A program made the translations under genes and the position numbers. From Sclerodactyla briareus (Eukaryota > Echinodermata > Holothuroidea > Dendrochirotida > Sclerodactylidae), in NCBI GenBank assembly GCA_026419785.1, contig JAODTK010000643.1:62001-126000 (forward strand): a stretch of DNA of 64,000 nucleotides, written 5' to 3'. Of this stretch, positions 22,069 through 37,000 are shown in pieces (positions within the stretch are counted from its first letter, which is position 1; each line of letters opens with the position of its first letter). The notes beneath the pieces were generated by a model. That model saw only the letters and a list, made by a program, of their open reading frames with translations, had not been told where the DNA came from and made no database searches.

Positions 22069-25000
22069 CTCAAGCAGAACTCGAGATCTCATTACATGTT
22101 ATGTGTAAGTTAGGCAAAAATCTGGAAACGGTTGCAAATAGTAACCATTAAACCCCTGTCACATATTACACTGATAGCATTTTTCCATCCTGGGCTCAGG
22201 AAGGCTATAACACCCATTCACAAAGATGGTGAACCCGATTTGCTCGATCGTTAGAGAAGTCTCCGATATATGTTTAATAGTCATTTAGCATATCTTCCAA
22301 TTTGCTCGGATTCTATTCACTAGAGAACTATCTGATTTATTGTCTTATTTTCAATTGTGTATCGATTCGACGTCACTTCGGAAGTAGCTTAGTTGGTGCT
22401 GTAGTATTCTTGTCTGTCAAACTTTATATATTGAGAAAAAAAAAAAAAAACAATCATAGAAGAGAACGATACAAAATTGTTATTGTGTATGCGATCTACC
22501 GGTGGGCCGTACAACACTTTGTCTTGTATGACGGTAAATAATTACATTAAAAACGCTCGGTCAAAATTGATAAATGAGAAAACCGATTTCTATAGCCCAT
22601 CAGTACTGACTGCATGATGAGATTTCTCTAACCTTTTGTTACTTAATATAATTAATAATTTTTTCACACAGGGTTTTGATGTTGAACTACACATCAATAG
22701 TTAGTGATGCGTGGTTCAACACGTGTGCTGTATGATCAGTATTTATCAATCGTCACTGAGTGGGCTATGGCTCTCGGGTGCAAGAAGAATACAATAAAAG
22801 TCAACTTGTTAAATTTAATTTCAGAAATGGTTCTTAATTTCAGGCTGAACAAGGAAAAAACGGATCTGTGTGGCAATAAATGTCATAAATACTAAATAAT
22901 GTGCCATCACGATGCCTTATCAAAATTGAGAGGATTTGAAACATACTACATTCCTAAGTGACGCCATGAGAAAACGAAATAAATCGTACGATAAGTAGTT
23001 CGTAGCTCAACGATGTATAGGAAATCTGTGTGAATATCGAACTGTAAAGAAGGACTATTTCGCATCAGGGTGGTTGACGAATAGCATACTGAGCCCTTTA
23101 TCATGTGATAGGGTGTCCATGCCGTAATAGTGAAGGCCCTGGTCTTGTTCGGCATACACCGAGAAACCGCATCATAGCATGACACGATATCGTTGGCTAT
23201 AGGATGCCATAGGTGCGAATGCATGCGTGTGTTGTGGCATGAATGAAAATTTTCAGTTCCACGAGAGTGATGATTTTTCGAAGGTAATTATATACTGTAC
23301 GGTGAGGTGAAGGCCAAAATAGATACCAACCAATGTTTAAGGACGATCATTTGATCTATGAGGATTATATTCCATGCCGCATTGCGTTGGTAAACATGTA
23401 ATTTTACCTACTCGGTTTCATTTTCCTTCCTATAAGAATCTTTCTCTATCTCCGCAAACTAGTTGCAGCATTTATTTAGACACTTTCCATGTAGTATTCC
23501 ACCCGTTGATTTGTCATTCACAGTGAGCATAGGCTGCATTCCGCAACCGCATCCCATCCTGTGACTCCTATAGCCGTAGAGTGAATTAGAATAATCACTC
23601 ATCAGCCCACTCCAAATTCAGATTAGTATTTTGCTCTAACGGAGTGGAGTATCAATATGATAGGTGTATATTTCCTCAGTCTGATCGAGCACGTGACATG
23701 TCGCTCTTGAATGGTGTGATGATCACTCGACCGCATATACCATGGAGTGAAAACTGTTTTCAGTGTGTAATATTGTCAGAGTGAAAGTTGATAGTGGGAT
23801 ATGAACAATGAGTTGTTAATAGAGTACCGAAGTGACTACGTCATCATAGGCTAGCAACGTATAGCAACGTCTCTAAACTATTATCGCGAAACTATGGTGC
23901 CCGTGCAAGAACTAACACCTGTCCCTATACGCTGGTATTTCGATTTCGGCACAGGTGTTTTTCTTCGCGGATGAGCCCCAATCATTGGAGAGGGGCGGTA
24001 AACCACTAACAAAATCCGATCATGAAGACAATCCCTTAAGACTTCCCTCTTGGTCCGAAGAGAAAGTTCATGAAGCAATGAAGTAAAAATAATTATCATG
24101 TTGCGGGGTGGTATTGATCTAGGCTAGCCTAGCCCTAAGTAGACTAATGAGGTGTAACTGCTTTTGTTTTTGTTGTTATCGTACTGTGCCTAAACGTTCA
24201 AGCTGCGATTATTTATAGGCTCATTGGCTTACTGTGGATGAACAGCTAGGATTTGATTGTGGAACCAGTGGCTTCACAGGAGTCACTGTCAATCTGTCTC
24301 TTCCAGGATTTTCCCTAGGGAACAGTGTTCAAAATGCCCTCCGCACCTAGGATAGGCCCTAATGACTCCACCCTTTTTACACTCTTTTCTTTGCACTCAT
24401 TTCCTCATTTCCCCTCTTCTAACGAGTGGTAGGCAATTCACATTTTACAAGGTTGCCAGTCTGGGTGTGATAACCCCCACACTCACATAAAGATTGCCGC
24501 CAACGATGGGGTTTTTTTTTTTTTTTTGGGACATTGCATTTCCGGGTACCTGGTGAGGGATTCGCCGCTGACAATATGTGCTATTTCCATGTCTGCATCC
24601 TTGCTGGGCCTTGAATAGGTTTGAACCATCCAGTGTTTTTTTAGTCATGGGTCACCTGTGTGGTTGAAGGCACGAGGGGGGGTTTGATACATGGCTCCAA
24701 CTTTCGAGTAGAGTGTGCACAAGTTGAAGTAAGAACATGGGGCATGTGGTATGGGCCGTCACGTCTTCCATGACACTTGAAGTAACCTGATATGGCCTAC
24801 ATGGGACGGTGGTGGGGGATTGAAAATTCTTTTGCCCGCCTACTTCAGCAGTCCTCTCCAGGTCTTATGAGGGCTTTAACGGTCTACTAGGCTCCTCTAG
24901 AATATTCTTCACAAAATTACCAGCAGAATTTACCCATGCTGGCATGGGGGGCATAGGGATTCTGTCCTAAGACAATTCCCTCCCGAAAGAATAAACATAG

Positions 25001-28000
25001 AGGGAGCATTCCCTCCCAGACTTCTGAACTGTTTATTGTGACTGTATGAAAGTCCCTCGACCTTCTCATTATACCTCACAAAATATTTCACAAAGAGGGG
25101 CATTTCCTCCCAGATTATAGAAGTTGGGTGCCAATTACCCTGGGCAGTAGGACATGATTTGACCATGGGAAACCTCCACTATGATATCTTCGAAGTACTA
25201 AATTCTAAGCATCTACAGAACACTCATCTTTGGACAGAAGATGCCAATGACTCCGGTCACCAGTGACATACTTATTATATATAGAAGCACTCCAATGCTA
25301 TACCTCTGATGGCATTTTATATAACATCTACAGAGCACTCATTATCAAGCCCAATTGGGATGCAGGGCTACAGGCTGGGAAATGCAAATAGTGAACTTTC
25401 TCTACAGTCAGGTCACTCTAATACCAATTTGGAAAAATAAGAAAATGACACAGTGAATTATTATCCTGGATATTGAGTTTTTCAGAATTCACATTCAACG
25501 GAGAGAAAAGGAAAAAAAAAAAACATTTGAAACATTGAAAAAAATTCTCAAACTTCTAAGGGACTTAGCAGACTTCATGATTATCTACTGGTACATCTCT
25601 CGTTCCAGGGTTACTTGATGAGATTAATTGGTATCCTTTTCAGATGTGAATTGTGAGATGAACTGAGGGTGGATGCTATTGGAGAAAAAAAAAAAAAAAA
25701 AAAAAAAGTTGTGTTTGACAGTAGGGGAGTGGGGAGCCCTATCTGTTGCACCAATGACTTAAACCCACCGTAGACTTGCTGATTCATGCCATGCAAAGGG
25801 AATTATTTGTTGTAGGAAATGCAAGTAACAAGCAAAGAACAATTGGCATTGCAATCATTGGTCAGAGAGATAACCTCTGGACATCCCATTCGCAAAAGGA
25901 AGGATAACTCAATAACTTTAAAGCAAATTCCATCTGGGATGAAAGAGGCTGGAGAAATCGGATGGTCCTTTTTTCTTTCCCTGTGTTCCTTCCCATCTCC
26001 CTCTCTCCTTCTTTGTCCGACTTTCTCTTTAAAGGTTCCTTTTTCCTTCTTGTCTGGTCATAGTCCCCTTGACATTTCACCTCTTTTTTCCTTATCTGTA
26101 CCTACTTCCTTTTGATTTCTTTTTCTCCCTGCAGCTGGTTTTTTTTTGGGGGGGGGGGAGGGGCATAGGGCGTGGTCGGCTGGAGGTCAGAGTTTCCCGG
26201 AGCCAGCGGAAAAAGAGTAAGCGGTGAAAGAACCATTAATTGTCCAGATGTGTGGAAATCAGTCACCAGCATTAATGTTTCGTGCAAAATCGAATTTAGT
26301 TGTAATGTCTGGGCCACCACTTGATCCAGGATGGCACCAGTGGGAGTATGGGACGACCCACCCCCCCCCCCCCCAACACCACACTTTCAGAGAAACAAAA
26401 ATGAGAGAATATCTAAATAGTTTTAAAAACAAAATAGTGCCGAGCGGGACGGATACTTTTTCGTAGAAGCGAAAGGCGGGTCAAATCCCACACCCCGCCC
26501 CCCTTAATTTGCGGCCCCAACAACATTACTGAGGCTGGCGCAGTCTCGACTACTTTCACCCCAAAGTAATGGGCGACAAGAACACCGACAGTGCAGTGCG
26601 TGTATTGCTGGTAAAGACATTAACATAATACTAGCCCTATACACCAGTATTGCTATTACAGATGGTCAACCAAATCACTGACTTTTCACAAATGAGGTCA
26701 TCTACGTGGATCAGGACGTATTTATTCCTTATTCTCCTTTAAATCCCTCGGAATTTTATCAAACACTGCAATCTTGTTTTCCAGACGGATGGTTGCAATC
26801 AGGGGACGAAAAACACTGCCCATATGGTTCAAGAGCGCAGTAGCTGTTGCAACGTTAATAATACAGGTTACTATTTGCGCGAATCTTGTTTTAGAGCCCA
26901 ACGGCTAGTCGTCACGGCAAATGACGTCACACTTCGGTACTCTATTGATTAACGTATTGTACGAAGGTTGGGAGATGTTCAGAGTGTAGCTTATAATGCA
27001 TATTTGACATGAAGTGGGCCAAAGTGCTGTTGGCCGTCGGCAGGTCAATACAGGCTGCCTATAGTGTTATACATTATAAAACTTACATGAATATCGAAGA
27101 TACTACTCATATTAGTAAGAGACCTGCAAGAAAAAGAAAGATAAGAAAAACAGCCGAACGGGAGAGCAGGCATGAGGCTGACGTGAAGAAAGAATAATGT
27201 ATATCCGTTTTATTATAATGATACACACGCAAGCACTCAGTGGTCGCAAGTCAACAGGTTCCACGATAACTTGTCATGACATTCAAAAAAAAGTTAACCA
27301 TTCACTAATGCTATCGAGCAATTTGTTCATGTTACTGAATAGTGTGTACACAATCTAACTGAGAACATAATACACCCTGTGTTTGCTTTTTTAATGGGAA
27401 CCCTAAGCATGTTGAGTCCTTCATTGGATTATACGTATTTTTCTAGCCCAAATACACTACGTTACCGCTCTTGGACTTTCGAACAGAACCGGTAAAAATT
27501 TACAAATCCTCCATCGTTACTAAACACCGGGCACACACTAGAGTTGTTTTCACGTTCTAACTAACTGCAACGTATTTTTCAATTCCATGCTGAACCAAGA
27601 ATAATTAAGTGTGCCTTTGTCGTATAAATTTCCTAGATCCAATGTCCGTCACAACATTGGCAGTAATTTGGAACACTATAATCCCTAAGGTGAACTATGC
27701 GCGGTATTGAGGCCCGGCCCTGCGGGTCTTATTTGTGTCATTCGTGCCACGCCGATATTGAAGTACATTGTGGCGCCGTTGTTTGTTTATTGCTAAGTCT
27801 CTTGCCTCGATCGTCCTAGGACTCATACTACAAACACTTTGCGTCCGAAGGGTTTTACCACGAAGCCCCGAATAACTAGGAACGCATATTACACACAAGA
27901 GGGGGCTGTAGAGGATTTGTTCGTGCGGGGAAAATATATGTGAATGATGGGGGAGGGGGTGCTTTCGAGATTTTTCCAGATTAACTTTGATTTAGACTTA

Positions 28001-31000
28001 GATACAAAATGGTGGTACTTCATAGTAGTTAACCTCATCATTGCACGCCAAAAAGTGCTACTGTCTTGAATTTCAGTATGTTTTTTTGAACGTTTCACAA
28101 ATAATTCCATAGTATCAGGGCGGTCTGTATATCCGTAATAAGGCTTAACGAATACATGGGAGTCGGACTATGGTCAAATATTACCCAATAAAACGGGAAT
28201 TAAAAAACCCGAGCATGCAGGATGGATCAATCAATTTATAATTCAAAGCACAATTTGTGAGCCTCCGTTTCAATTATCAGAATCAACCGACAACAAACTA
28301 TACCTACCCCTGTGACATCTAGCGCCAGAACATAGTCAGTTTAGCTGAGGTGGCGCTAGCACCTGCTGCGTGAATTTAGTCATGATATCTAGAATGTCCA
28401 CCTGAACATCTTTATCCATTTGAAGATCAAAGCTAAGACGACAGGTCACGAGCTGACCCATAACATTTCTCAGGTAGGTTTTCAGTGTTCTTAACACAGA
28501 AAACGCTCTCTCTGCGGTAGCGGCCGATATCGGATAGTGTCCAATACATCCGTAAGAGGATGGGCAAGGTAGGGAACATAATCTCGAATTCGTTCAAGTT
28601 CGGAATTGTTCGTTATTCCTTCATGTTAGGGGTTCCTCGGGCGTTTGTACTGCTTTTTGTTCGTCATGTGGCAGTAGATTTGCCTCTGGGAAAAGAGTGT
28701 TTCCTTTGATTGCCGGGGAATGATTCACAGATCCAACAGGAGGTAGAATGTTCCACTCTATAGTAGTTCTATGCGTTAGAGAATACATTTGTGTACCCTC
28801 CAACAAATTGGGCGTGTACACATCTTCTACGCGGCAAACGCATAGCGGATTGAGAGGAAGAAGAGCGATGTTAGACAAGTTCGAATTTTAATTTCGTTAT
28901 ATTGTCCACGTAAAATATAAAGTTACTAATTAGCCTTGGGACACTTTCCACAAATGTGCTTTTCGGGGACACTCGTAAAGCCGCGTTTCCATGCACGCGG
29001 GCGGGCGGGCAGGCGGGCGTCTAAGATCGCTCATCGTTATTTTCAATGGAGCCGTTTCCATGCACGCGGGCGGGGGGCGTTTTCTCGAAATCGGCCAAGT
29101 AGCGATTTTTTTTCCGCCCGCCCGCGTGTCCGCGTGGTATTTCGTAATCGATTTCCGGTGATTTCCCTGCAATCTTACCGGCTTGTAATCCGATAATGTT
29201 CCAAACAACATTCATAACTGTTTCAACACTAGGTATGGGATTTTATACAGATTGTCTCTAGTTTTTAACGGCCCGACACCTATTTGAACACATATTTACA
29301 TGTTTAAACCATTGATATGTCAAGTATTTGCTAATGAAATCTCCAAAACCTGTCCAATTGTGAAGTTTTAATAGTGGGCCGTGATCGTTGACATTTAGGA
29401 CAATGGTTTTCAGAAAATAAACATCGGTGTTTGGGTTTAAACGCTAGTATTCGTTCCGGTGGTTTGATAAATAATAATAATAATAATAATAATATAATAA
29501 TAATAATAATAATAATAATATAATAATAATAATAATAGTAGGCTACATCGGTTCTTGTATAGCGCATATACACACTAAAAAGTGAGAAGAGGTGCGTGGC
29601 TCGAGAAAACGCCCGCCCGTCCGCACCGCGGGCATGGGAACCATCTTTCCAAAACGCCCGCCCGCCCGCGTGCATGGAAACGCGGCTTAAGTGCTATCGC
29701 ACGAGGCAAAAACTTCAATTAATGGTTAAGGGCGTTAAATCACGCCTGATCGAAGTAATTGATGTGTTTTAGTGACTGAAAAACCTCACGATTTCGATTT
29801 GATGGGAAGTACGATGGATTGTTCAGAATATGAACGGAACTCAAATGAGATCAGCGGAAAATGGAATGGAGTGTATGGGCCGTCATCCATGTATAATCCT
29901 TCATTCGAAAAAAGTTTATTCGGATTTTTTTTTTTTTTTTTTTTTTTTGGGGGGGGGGGGGGCTATTGCCCCCTTGCCCCTATGGCCAGCCGCCATGTAT
30001 ATACACAAATCAGTGGCAATATACTCACCTTATTTCATCCCCTATGTGACTCATCTCCTCCGTAGTGCTGTCGATGCGAACCCTCTCCGACACGCACGCA
30101 TCTCCGGCGTTCTGCATAGCTTCTTTCAAGAATGTCTCCTTAGCGGAAAAGCCGAGAGCGAAATCATCGGAGTATAGAAGGAACACGGTGGTCCAGTTGT
30201 AGTAGACGATGACGTCTATAGCGCTCGGATCTGATTGTCCAGAGGGGGCACGGTCATGAGAAAGTACCTTTCAGATTACGAAAAGAAATTTACTCGGTCG
30301 TACGGGCCGAAATCGCACCACATCGGATTCAAGTCATCCCATTGATTTAACATTCAAATATAAATCATGATGAAATGCGATTTTAAAGGGTCTCAAAAAC
30401 TGTCAAAGGTGTCATTGTGTCAGCTGAATGATGCATATTCTCGCAATAGACTATTTCCGATACCATTTAGTGATAAAATCTTAATATAACAAATATCACT
30501 TGTTTTTTAACTTTTGGAAATCTCTCAGTAGTCTTATGAGAGTCATCTTCTGTTTTAAAAGCCCCCGGGAAATCCGGGATCACAGCTAAATAAAGAGTCA
30601 GAAGAATTTTGATCTCGGTGTGGTGGTGACATGTGTCGAGATAAACCCTTCCGAAGATAGAAATAATCTAACGTTCGACGTTGCAAACTATCCGACTTAT
30701 GTGTCAAAATTCTAATTGATTCCAAAAGGCATAAAAAACGGTCAACTGAATATTCAGTGAACAATTTCCCTGATAACATCCACACTAGCTGATGTGAAAT
30801 TATTCATACGATATAAGTAGTATATTTGCTGATCACGTATTGCCTAATTATAAGCTTGATCTGATCGAGCCTACGTTCGGACGTTTTTATATTCCCTATA
30901 CCTATTGCGACGTAGTAAATCACTATTCATATGTTTCACCAGCTCACTTGCCCCCTCACGCCATTTACCCACACCATCTCTGCAGGTTATCTTCATGGCC

Positions 31001-34000
31001 ACAGGTGACATGATTCGGAAGCAGGGAGTGGAAACGCAAAACGATGAAAAGTCGAGGAAAATGCGAAAATAATCCTACGGAAGCCGGTGATTGTAGGGGT
31101 GTAATTGTTACAGACCCTGGAGCAGTCACAGCTGCGAGCTAGGCCGGTTAGTGGATGTGGAGCCATGTCTTTCCAAGCCAAACAGTACAGTGAGTGACTT
31201 ATTCGGTTGAACCACTGCCTAATGTTAATTGTATGACATGACAGCAGTTCTACTATACTGCGCAACATCCGCAGTATACCGCAGTGGGCTGGGGTTTCTC
31301 GATCTACCGTCTGTTGCCTTGATCGTCTTGTAGGCCTGGAAGTTCTGATCATTGCAAAATCCTTTTCATATCTACATTACACGGTTGGCCATTCTATCTA
31401 GTTTTGGGATTTGCTGCATAACTCCACAAGCCGGTATGTAACATGTACAGGCGGCTGAGCACCATACTAACCATCATATGGCTCTATCCTGATGGGTAAA
31501 TATTCAAGGTTCACTGAATTCCATCCCGACTTTGGAACACCCACGCTGATGACATGGAAGGACCGGTCCACGGAAAATATATTCAAGGCTCACTGAATTC
31601 CACCCCGACTTGAAAGCACTCACTGCGGAGGCATGGAATAGGTTTGAATATTTTCACAGAGGAATGAGAAGACAAAGCTAGAAACACTCTGATAGAAAGG
31701 TGACTGATGAGAATCAGTGTCAATTGTGACTAATTTATTGACGGACTCAAGAATAGATGATAGACTTATATTCGTTGGCCCAACATGTGTTATTAGTATT
31801 TCGTAATAACTGATCAATCAGACACGTTCCCCTGCTAAGTATTTCTTATTTTGCATTAAGTGCAGTTCAGGCATGTGTCGGCGGTTCTGTAAATGATTCT
31901 GCTCGCGGCGCTCATCTTCCTCGTCTTCTCGAATTCCTCCAGTCTTGCATTTGTGATTTCTAGATGGCGGACTGGACCTCGAAACCAATCAATTCCTCTT
32001 AACGACAGAGTCCTCGAGAGGACCGACAAGAGTCCATTAACAGTGTCGTTTGTTTACTGAGTAATTGAAGACTTGGAGACCACGAACCCGGGGACGGAAC
32101 CCCCCCCCCCCCCCCCAGGGTAGATCACTTAGGATTCTTTGAATCCTAATTACTATTGCTTGTTTGGCGGCATTTCCATCTAGAATACGTCGCCTATCTT
32201 TGCCCTGAAGGATGGTGAGAGGGTGCATGAAGTAATAAACCGTCCGACTGAAGGTATTATACTCTCGAATGTTTAAAGATGGATTGTCGTCAAATAAAAC
32301 AAATCTTGTAAACAATATACTGGAACCCAGCAATTTCGATAAATTGAAACCAAATAGTATATTTCACGCATTTTTCCGTCTAAATAAAATTGATTAATGT
32401 AGAAGGTAGAAAAGTATCGCTTCAAATTTACATATAAGCCCCCATTACGATATTTTGTTGTGACGTCATGCAAAATTCGCCGTCGCTTGTTCGCTGGACG
32501 CTAGCAACGACAATCCCTCTTAAGCTTCGCCTAATTAATAGGTCATCGTATTTAGACCTACGCATTAGCTGCGAAGTACTGGTGCAAAGAATATCCCTAT
32601 AGATGCCTGTCGAAAGAGAGTGTAGAATTATGGAGGATATGCTTGTCTTTAACAATACCAAAGAAACATACTGATAACCCCGTGAACAGTTTATCCTATT
32701 TCAAATAGAATGTATAGTGATTGTTATGATAATGGCAATGCGCAAAGTCCTCTGATATCATTTGGGTACGAATGTCTAACTGTTCATCTACTTATTCATG
32801 TTATCTTGTTTCATTACAAGAACCTCTCATGGTGTGAAGTAAAGCACTTCTAAACCGATAGCCAGAAGGCATAGTGATCCCTTGTGTGCCACTTAATTGG
32901 GACTCGCTGAAACTTCCCAGAAGGAACAGCCACATACCTCTGCACAGCCTACGGCAATTCTCTACATTCCACATATAATCCAACAACATTCATAACTGTT
33001 TCAACACTCGTGATGATAGCTTATACAAATTGTCTCCGTATTTAACGGCCAGACACCTATTTGAACACATATTTGCATGTTTAAACCTGTCGTTGTGAAG
33101 TTATAATAGTATTTTAGGCTCTATCTTTTGCATTCAAAACAATGGTTCTCAGAAAGTAAACACCGGTGTTCAGGTTGAAAATAGTATGCGTCCGGTGTTT
33201 GATAAATGAAAATAATATAATAATTGAAAATAAAATAAAATAATATGCATGAAAACACGGCTTTATTAATCACCATGGGATATAATGGAAGAGAGTGAAT
33301 GAGTCATTACCCGTATTGAGATTGGCTGAGAATCGTTGATGAGGCAGCGTAGCTTACTTGGGGCAACTCGAGAGGTCGAACAAATTAGCGGTGTCCACGG
33401 CTGCACTGTTGGTCCTAGGGCCGATCACTGTGACGAAAGGGCTGTTCGACGGGGATTGCTGTGAACTGACATATTGTTGAAAGGCGGTTACTATCAATTA
33501 CCTATCAGTGGATAATATCATAAGCGGGCAACGTTAAAAAATCCTATGGGTGAACTACTGCAAGTCGTCTGGCATTTTTCTTTTTCTTTTTATTTCATTT
33601 TATTTGGACGTTATGAAAAGGGTAAAACACTCGGTGAGCCAAACGCTAATCATACCCGAGGCGGTGAGAAACAAAATACATATAGCATATAGAGAATGAA
33701 TCACTTAAATTAGTAAACATTTGAATAGTCTACCAAGACATTGAAGAATGAATACATAAATATAAATATAATAATACTAATATAATATGACAATAAGGCG
33801 AGAGATATGTACACCATTTTGAACCGTTGAGGAATTCATATCAATCATATCTGAAATGCATCTATAAAAAAGGTATGAAGGAATATTCATTCATTACCAT
33901 ACAAAATTAAGTAAAATATGTTCTGGTCCCTTTACCCGTTTTAACCCTTTTCAGTTGAGGAACTCTATAAATCCTATCTAAAATGCATTTATACCAATTT

Positions 34001-37000
34001 TATTTTCATTTTTGGCTGCCTAATGGTGTGGTGCGACACACCTAAAACTCAACCCGTTCCGAAAATAATTTTCACCTGCCTAGGCTGAGGGAACCTTTTT
34101 TTCCATTTCCGGGTGTAGGCTTATGATGCACCACATTCCGATAGTGGTCTTAATAGATGAGGTCCAAAAGGAGGGGTATTCAGTTCTGTTTGGAAAATTG
34201 CTGGAATTTCAGGTGCCCTTAGATGCATTTGGTGCAATATTCCACCCGGACGCACCCACTACATTATTCCATAGAAGGATTTCTTACTCGAAATAAGGGG
34301 TGGATGATATTTCCCCCCAATATTTGTCACTGAAGGGGGGGGGGGGCGCTCCGGCTCCTACGCTTCTGAGGTCGGAGTTAATTTCTGAGAGGCAATAATT
34401 TCACTGCCGCGTGTTGACGCGCTTCGCGGCCTCGAGGGGTTAATCACATGACCGCTAATCAGAGATTTGTCTTCACACACACAGGGAGAGGAGAGATATA
34501 GACAGTCTTTCTTGCCCTATCCTTCTGATCTTGACAATGAGTTTTGAGGTATAAGGTATGTGCATGTGCCATAGTTGATGGTATTAGTCCTTTTGTAGTT
34601 TTGTATTTTATTGTCGTATGATTTATTATTCGTATTCTTAACCTTTTTTATTAGTTATGAGATGGAAGTAAGTGAAGTTTGATTTCTTTTTGGTCATGAA
34701 GATATCTTATATATCTTATATATCTTATAATCCCACATAAACGTGTAATGTTTCTATGTACCTGTCACATTCCGTTTCTGTAGTAATGAACGCCTGAGAG
34801 TTGTAAACCGCAACACTGGAATCGCCTCGCGTGTCGTGGATGGCAAAGCCTGGGAAAATGAATACAACATTCTCATTCAAGTTATTGAATCCTAAATCGG
34901 AAATATGCGTTTATGGGGATTTTAGATTGTAAAAGACATCCGCTGGTACAACTGCTATGGATGCAATAAAATAGACAATGTAAGACCAGATTTTCTTAAA
35001 ACCCCACTTTCACACGGTGTTCCTCTGCCGTGTTATTGCCATCCAAGGTTTGGCTGTGTTCTCGGAAGATATCACTAGATACGATCACACACACACAGCT
35101 CCATTAGGATCGAGTGGTGCCAAGAGTTGTCCGACGGAGGCCCAAGCAGGGGCCTGGGGTCTCGAGCCCCCGATTCCTCATATTTGCTCTCATCCTAAAT
35201 ATTTATTTAGTAGCTGCCGGACTGGAGGCGACGGGGGAAGTCGTGGCTCACTTCAGTTGTGGGCTAATGCAATATGACCTAAATGGTCCATACCTCATTT
35301 CAATAACAGACATTCTATTTCCTAGTACATTCCCCGACTGAAGAACTTCATCATTTTTTGCTCCCGGGGTCCGACGGGGGACACTGTCCCCCCCCCCCTC
35401 CCCGCACCTGGAATTCACTTTTGTTCCGCAAAATCAGTTACGTATGTGTTAGTTGTTGTCCTTGCCTAAGAAGCTCGAGCTGCTAAACGTCCAGTTCTCC
35501 CCTCACAAAGTAAAATACCAGCACCAAACCACTCACAACACTAAAGCGATTAAAACGGGCTGAGGCGGAATTCCGCTCCAGGTGGACAAAAGGTGTTGCA
35601 TGGGTGCGCATTTGGTAGCCATGTGTGGTGAAGCTGAGCGGCTATTTGCTGAAGCTTAAAACTTGTTTCGCGAGACACGGAACAGGCAGCTACGCTCAGT
35701 GCAGTCTGGTACTGCTGTGGACAAAGGTATTGCATGGGTGCGTTATTTGGTAGCCATGTGTGGTAAAGCTGGGCGGCTATTTGCTGAAGCTTAAAACTTG
35801 TTTTGCGAGACACGGAACAGGCAGCCACGCTCAGTGCAGTCTGGTACTGCTTATAAGCAATGATCTCCAAGTGAGCCCCAAAATGTCCCCGTGCGTTGTT
35901 TTGTTGCCTGTTTTTATCCTCTCATTATAATATCACTAAAATTTTGTCACGACCCACCATCATTTTTATTCATGCCCTTCTGTCCCTGTCGGGGGTGCAT
36001 ACTAATACTTGTTCCTTGAAGGTCCCTTTTCCTAATAATACACTCTTGCCATACATGCCCATTGTCTCATCTACATCCATGATCGTGATTTCTAGCCATT
36101 TCCTCAAAAACCACAGCTCGTTGTCCCAGCCTATATTATTGAGCTTTAGATTTCACAACGCGACGGCAACGGCAACGTATGACGGAATGTTTTTACGTTG
36201 TAGGAACACGTCGCCGTCTGCAGGAGGGCGCTTAGATTTCTACGAAGTGCAATGTGCCAGTTGCGTGATGTAGATGCGCGCGTTTTACGATCGCGCGTTC
36301 GAGTATTGAGCGTAAAATTTCCGAATTCCACTGTTCAGCCTGCTGAATAATGCCGCGCGCTGGGTTCACGTTCACGTCGTAGGTAGGGACAACGTGAAAA
36401 GCGCAAGTGGGAGACTCCCGTCGTGAATCGGAAGTTGTACGGCCCAGTGGTGAAGGTTGTCGCATGGCGCGTAGGTTTTTCATTGCGTCATACGTTGCCG
36501 TTGCCGTTGCAGTGTGAATCTAAAGCTCCCTATTATTAGAGCTGGGAGCTGTCCCTGTTCATTCGTCCAACAGGAATGAAATTCTTCTCGCTTATTCACA
36601 TCCTGGGGAAACACATTTCAGATGTAATTTTGGTTCAACCGAGGGCTTCATCTCTTGGTGCAATCATTCATGACTTCCGTGACATTCTGTCATGTGACTA
36701 TACATTGTATACTATTGCTTGACGTTTAATTGTGGATAATAACGAATGCGGGCTGTTTAGATTGACTTCAATCCCAACTTGATTATGCCCTCTGGTATAT
36801 TTCGAGCTTATGTGGAGTACCACACACAAAGCAGTTACGTTCCTCCATATAAAATAACAAATATGACTTGAATATGAATCTTTCAGTTGTAATCATATAG
36901 GCAGTGAGTCCTTGAACAACAATTCGTCAGGAGGGACAGACAGGTGTGCGCGGTGGACGGTATGAATGAAATGATTATACTCTCGCTAGACGCAATTGTT

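Noticed and set aside
22946..23224. 92-residue minus ORF as a GPCR exon
   Set aside because: No family motif; exon 4 and exon 5 join directly in phase.
29331..29675. 114-residue minus ORF with poly-Y/I/L
   Set aside because: It crosses the (AAT)n tract and the inverted-repeat element; no protein family.
30993..31352. 119-residue minus ORF as a further GPCR exon
   Set aside because: No ligand-domain motif, and the exons on each side already join in phase without it.
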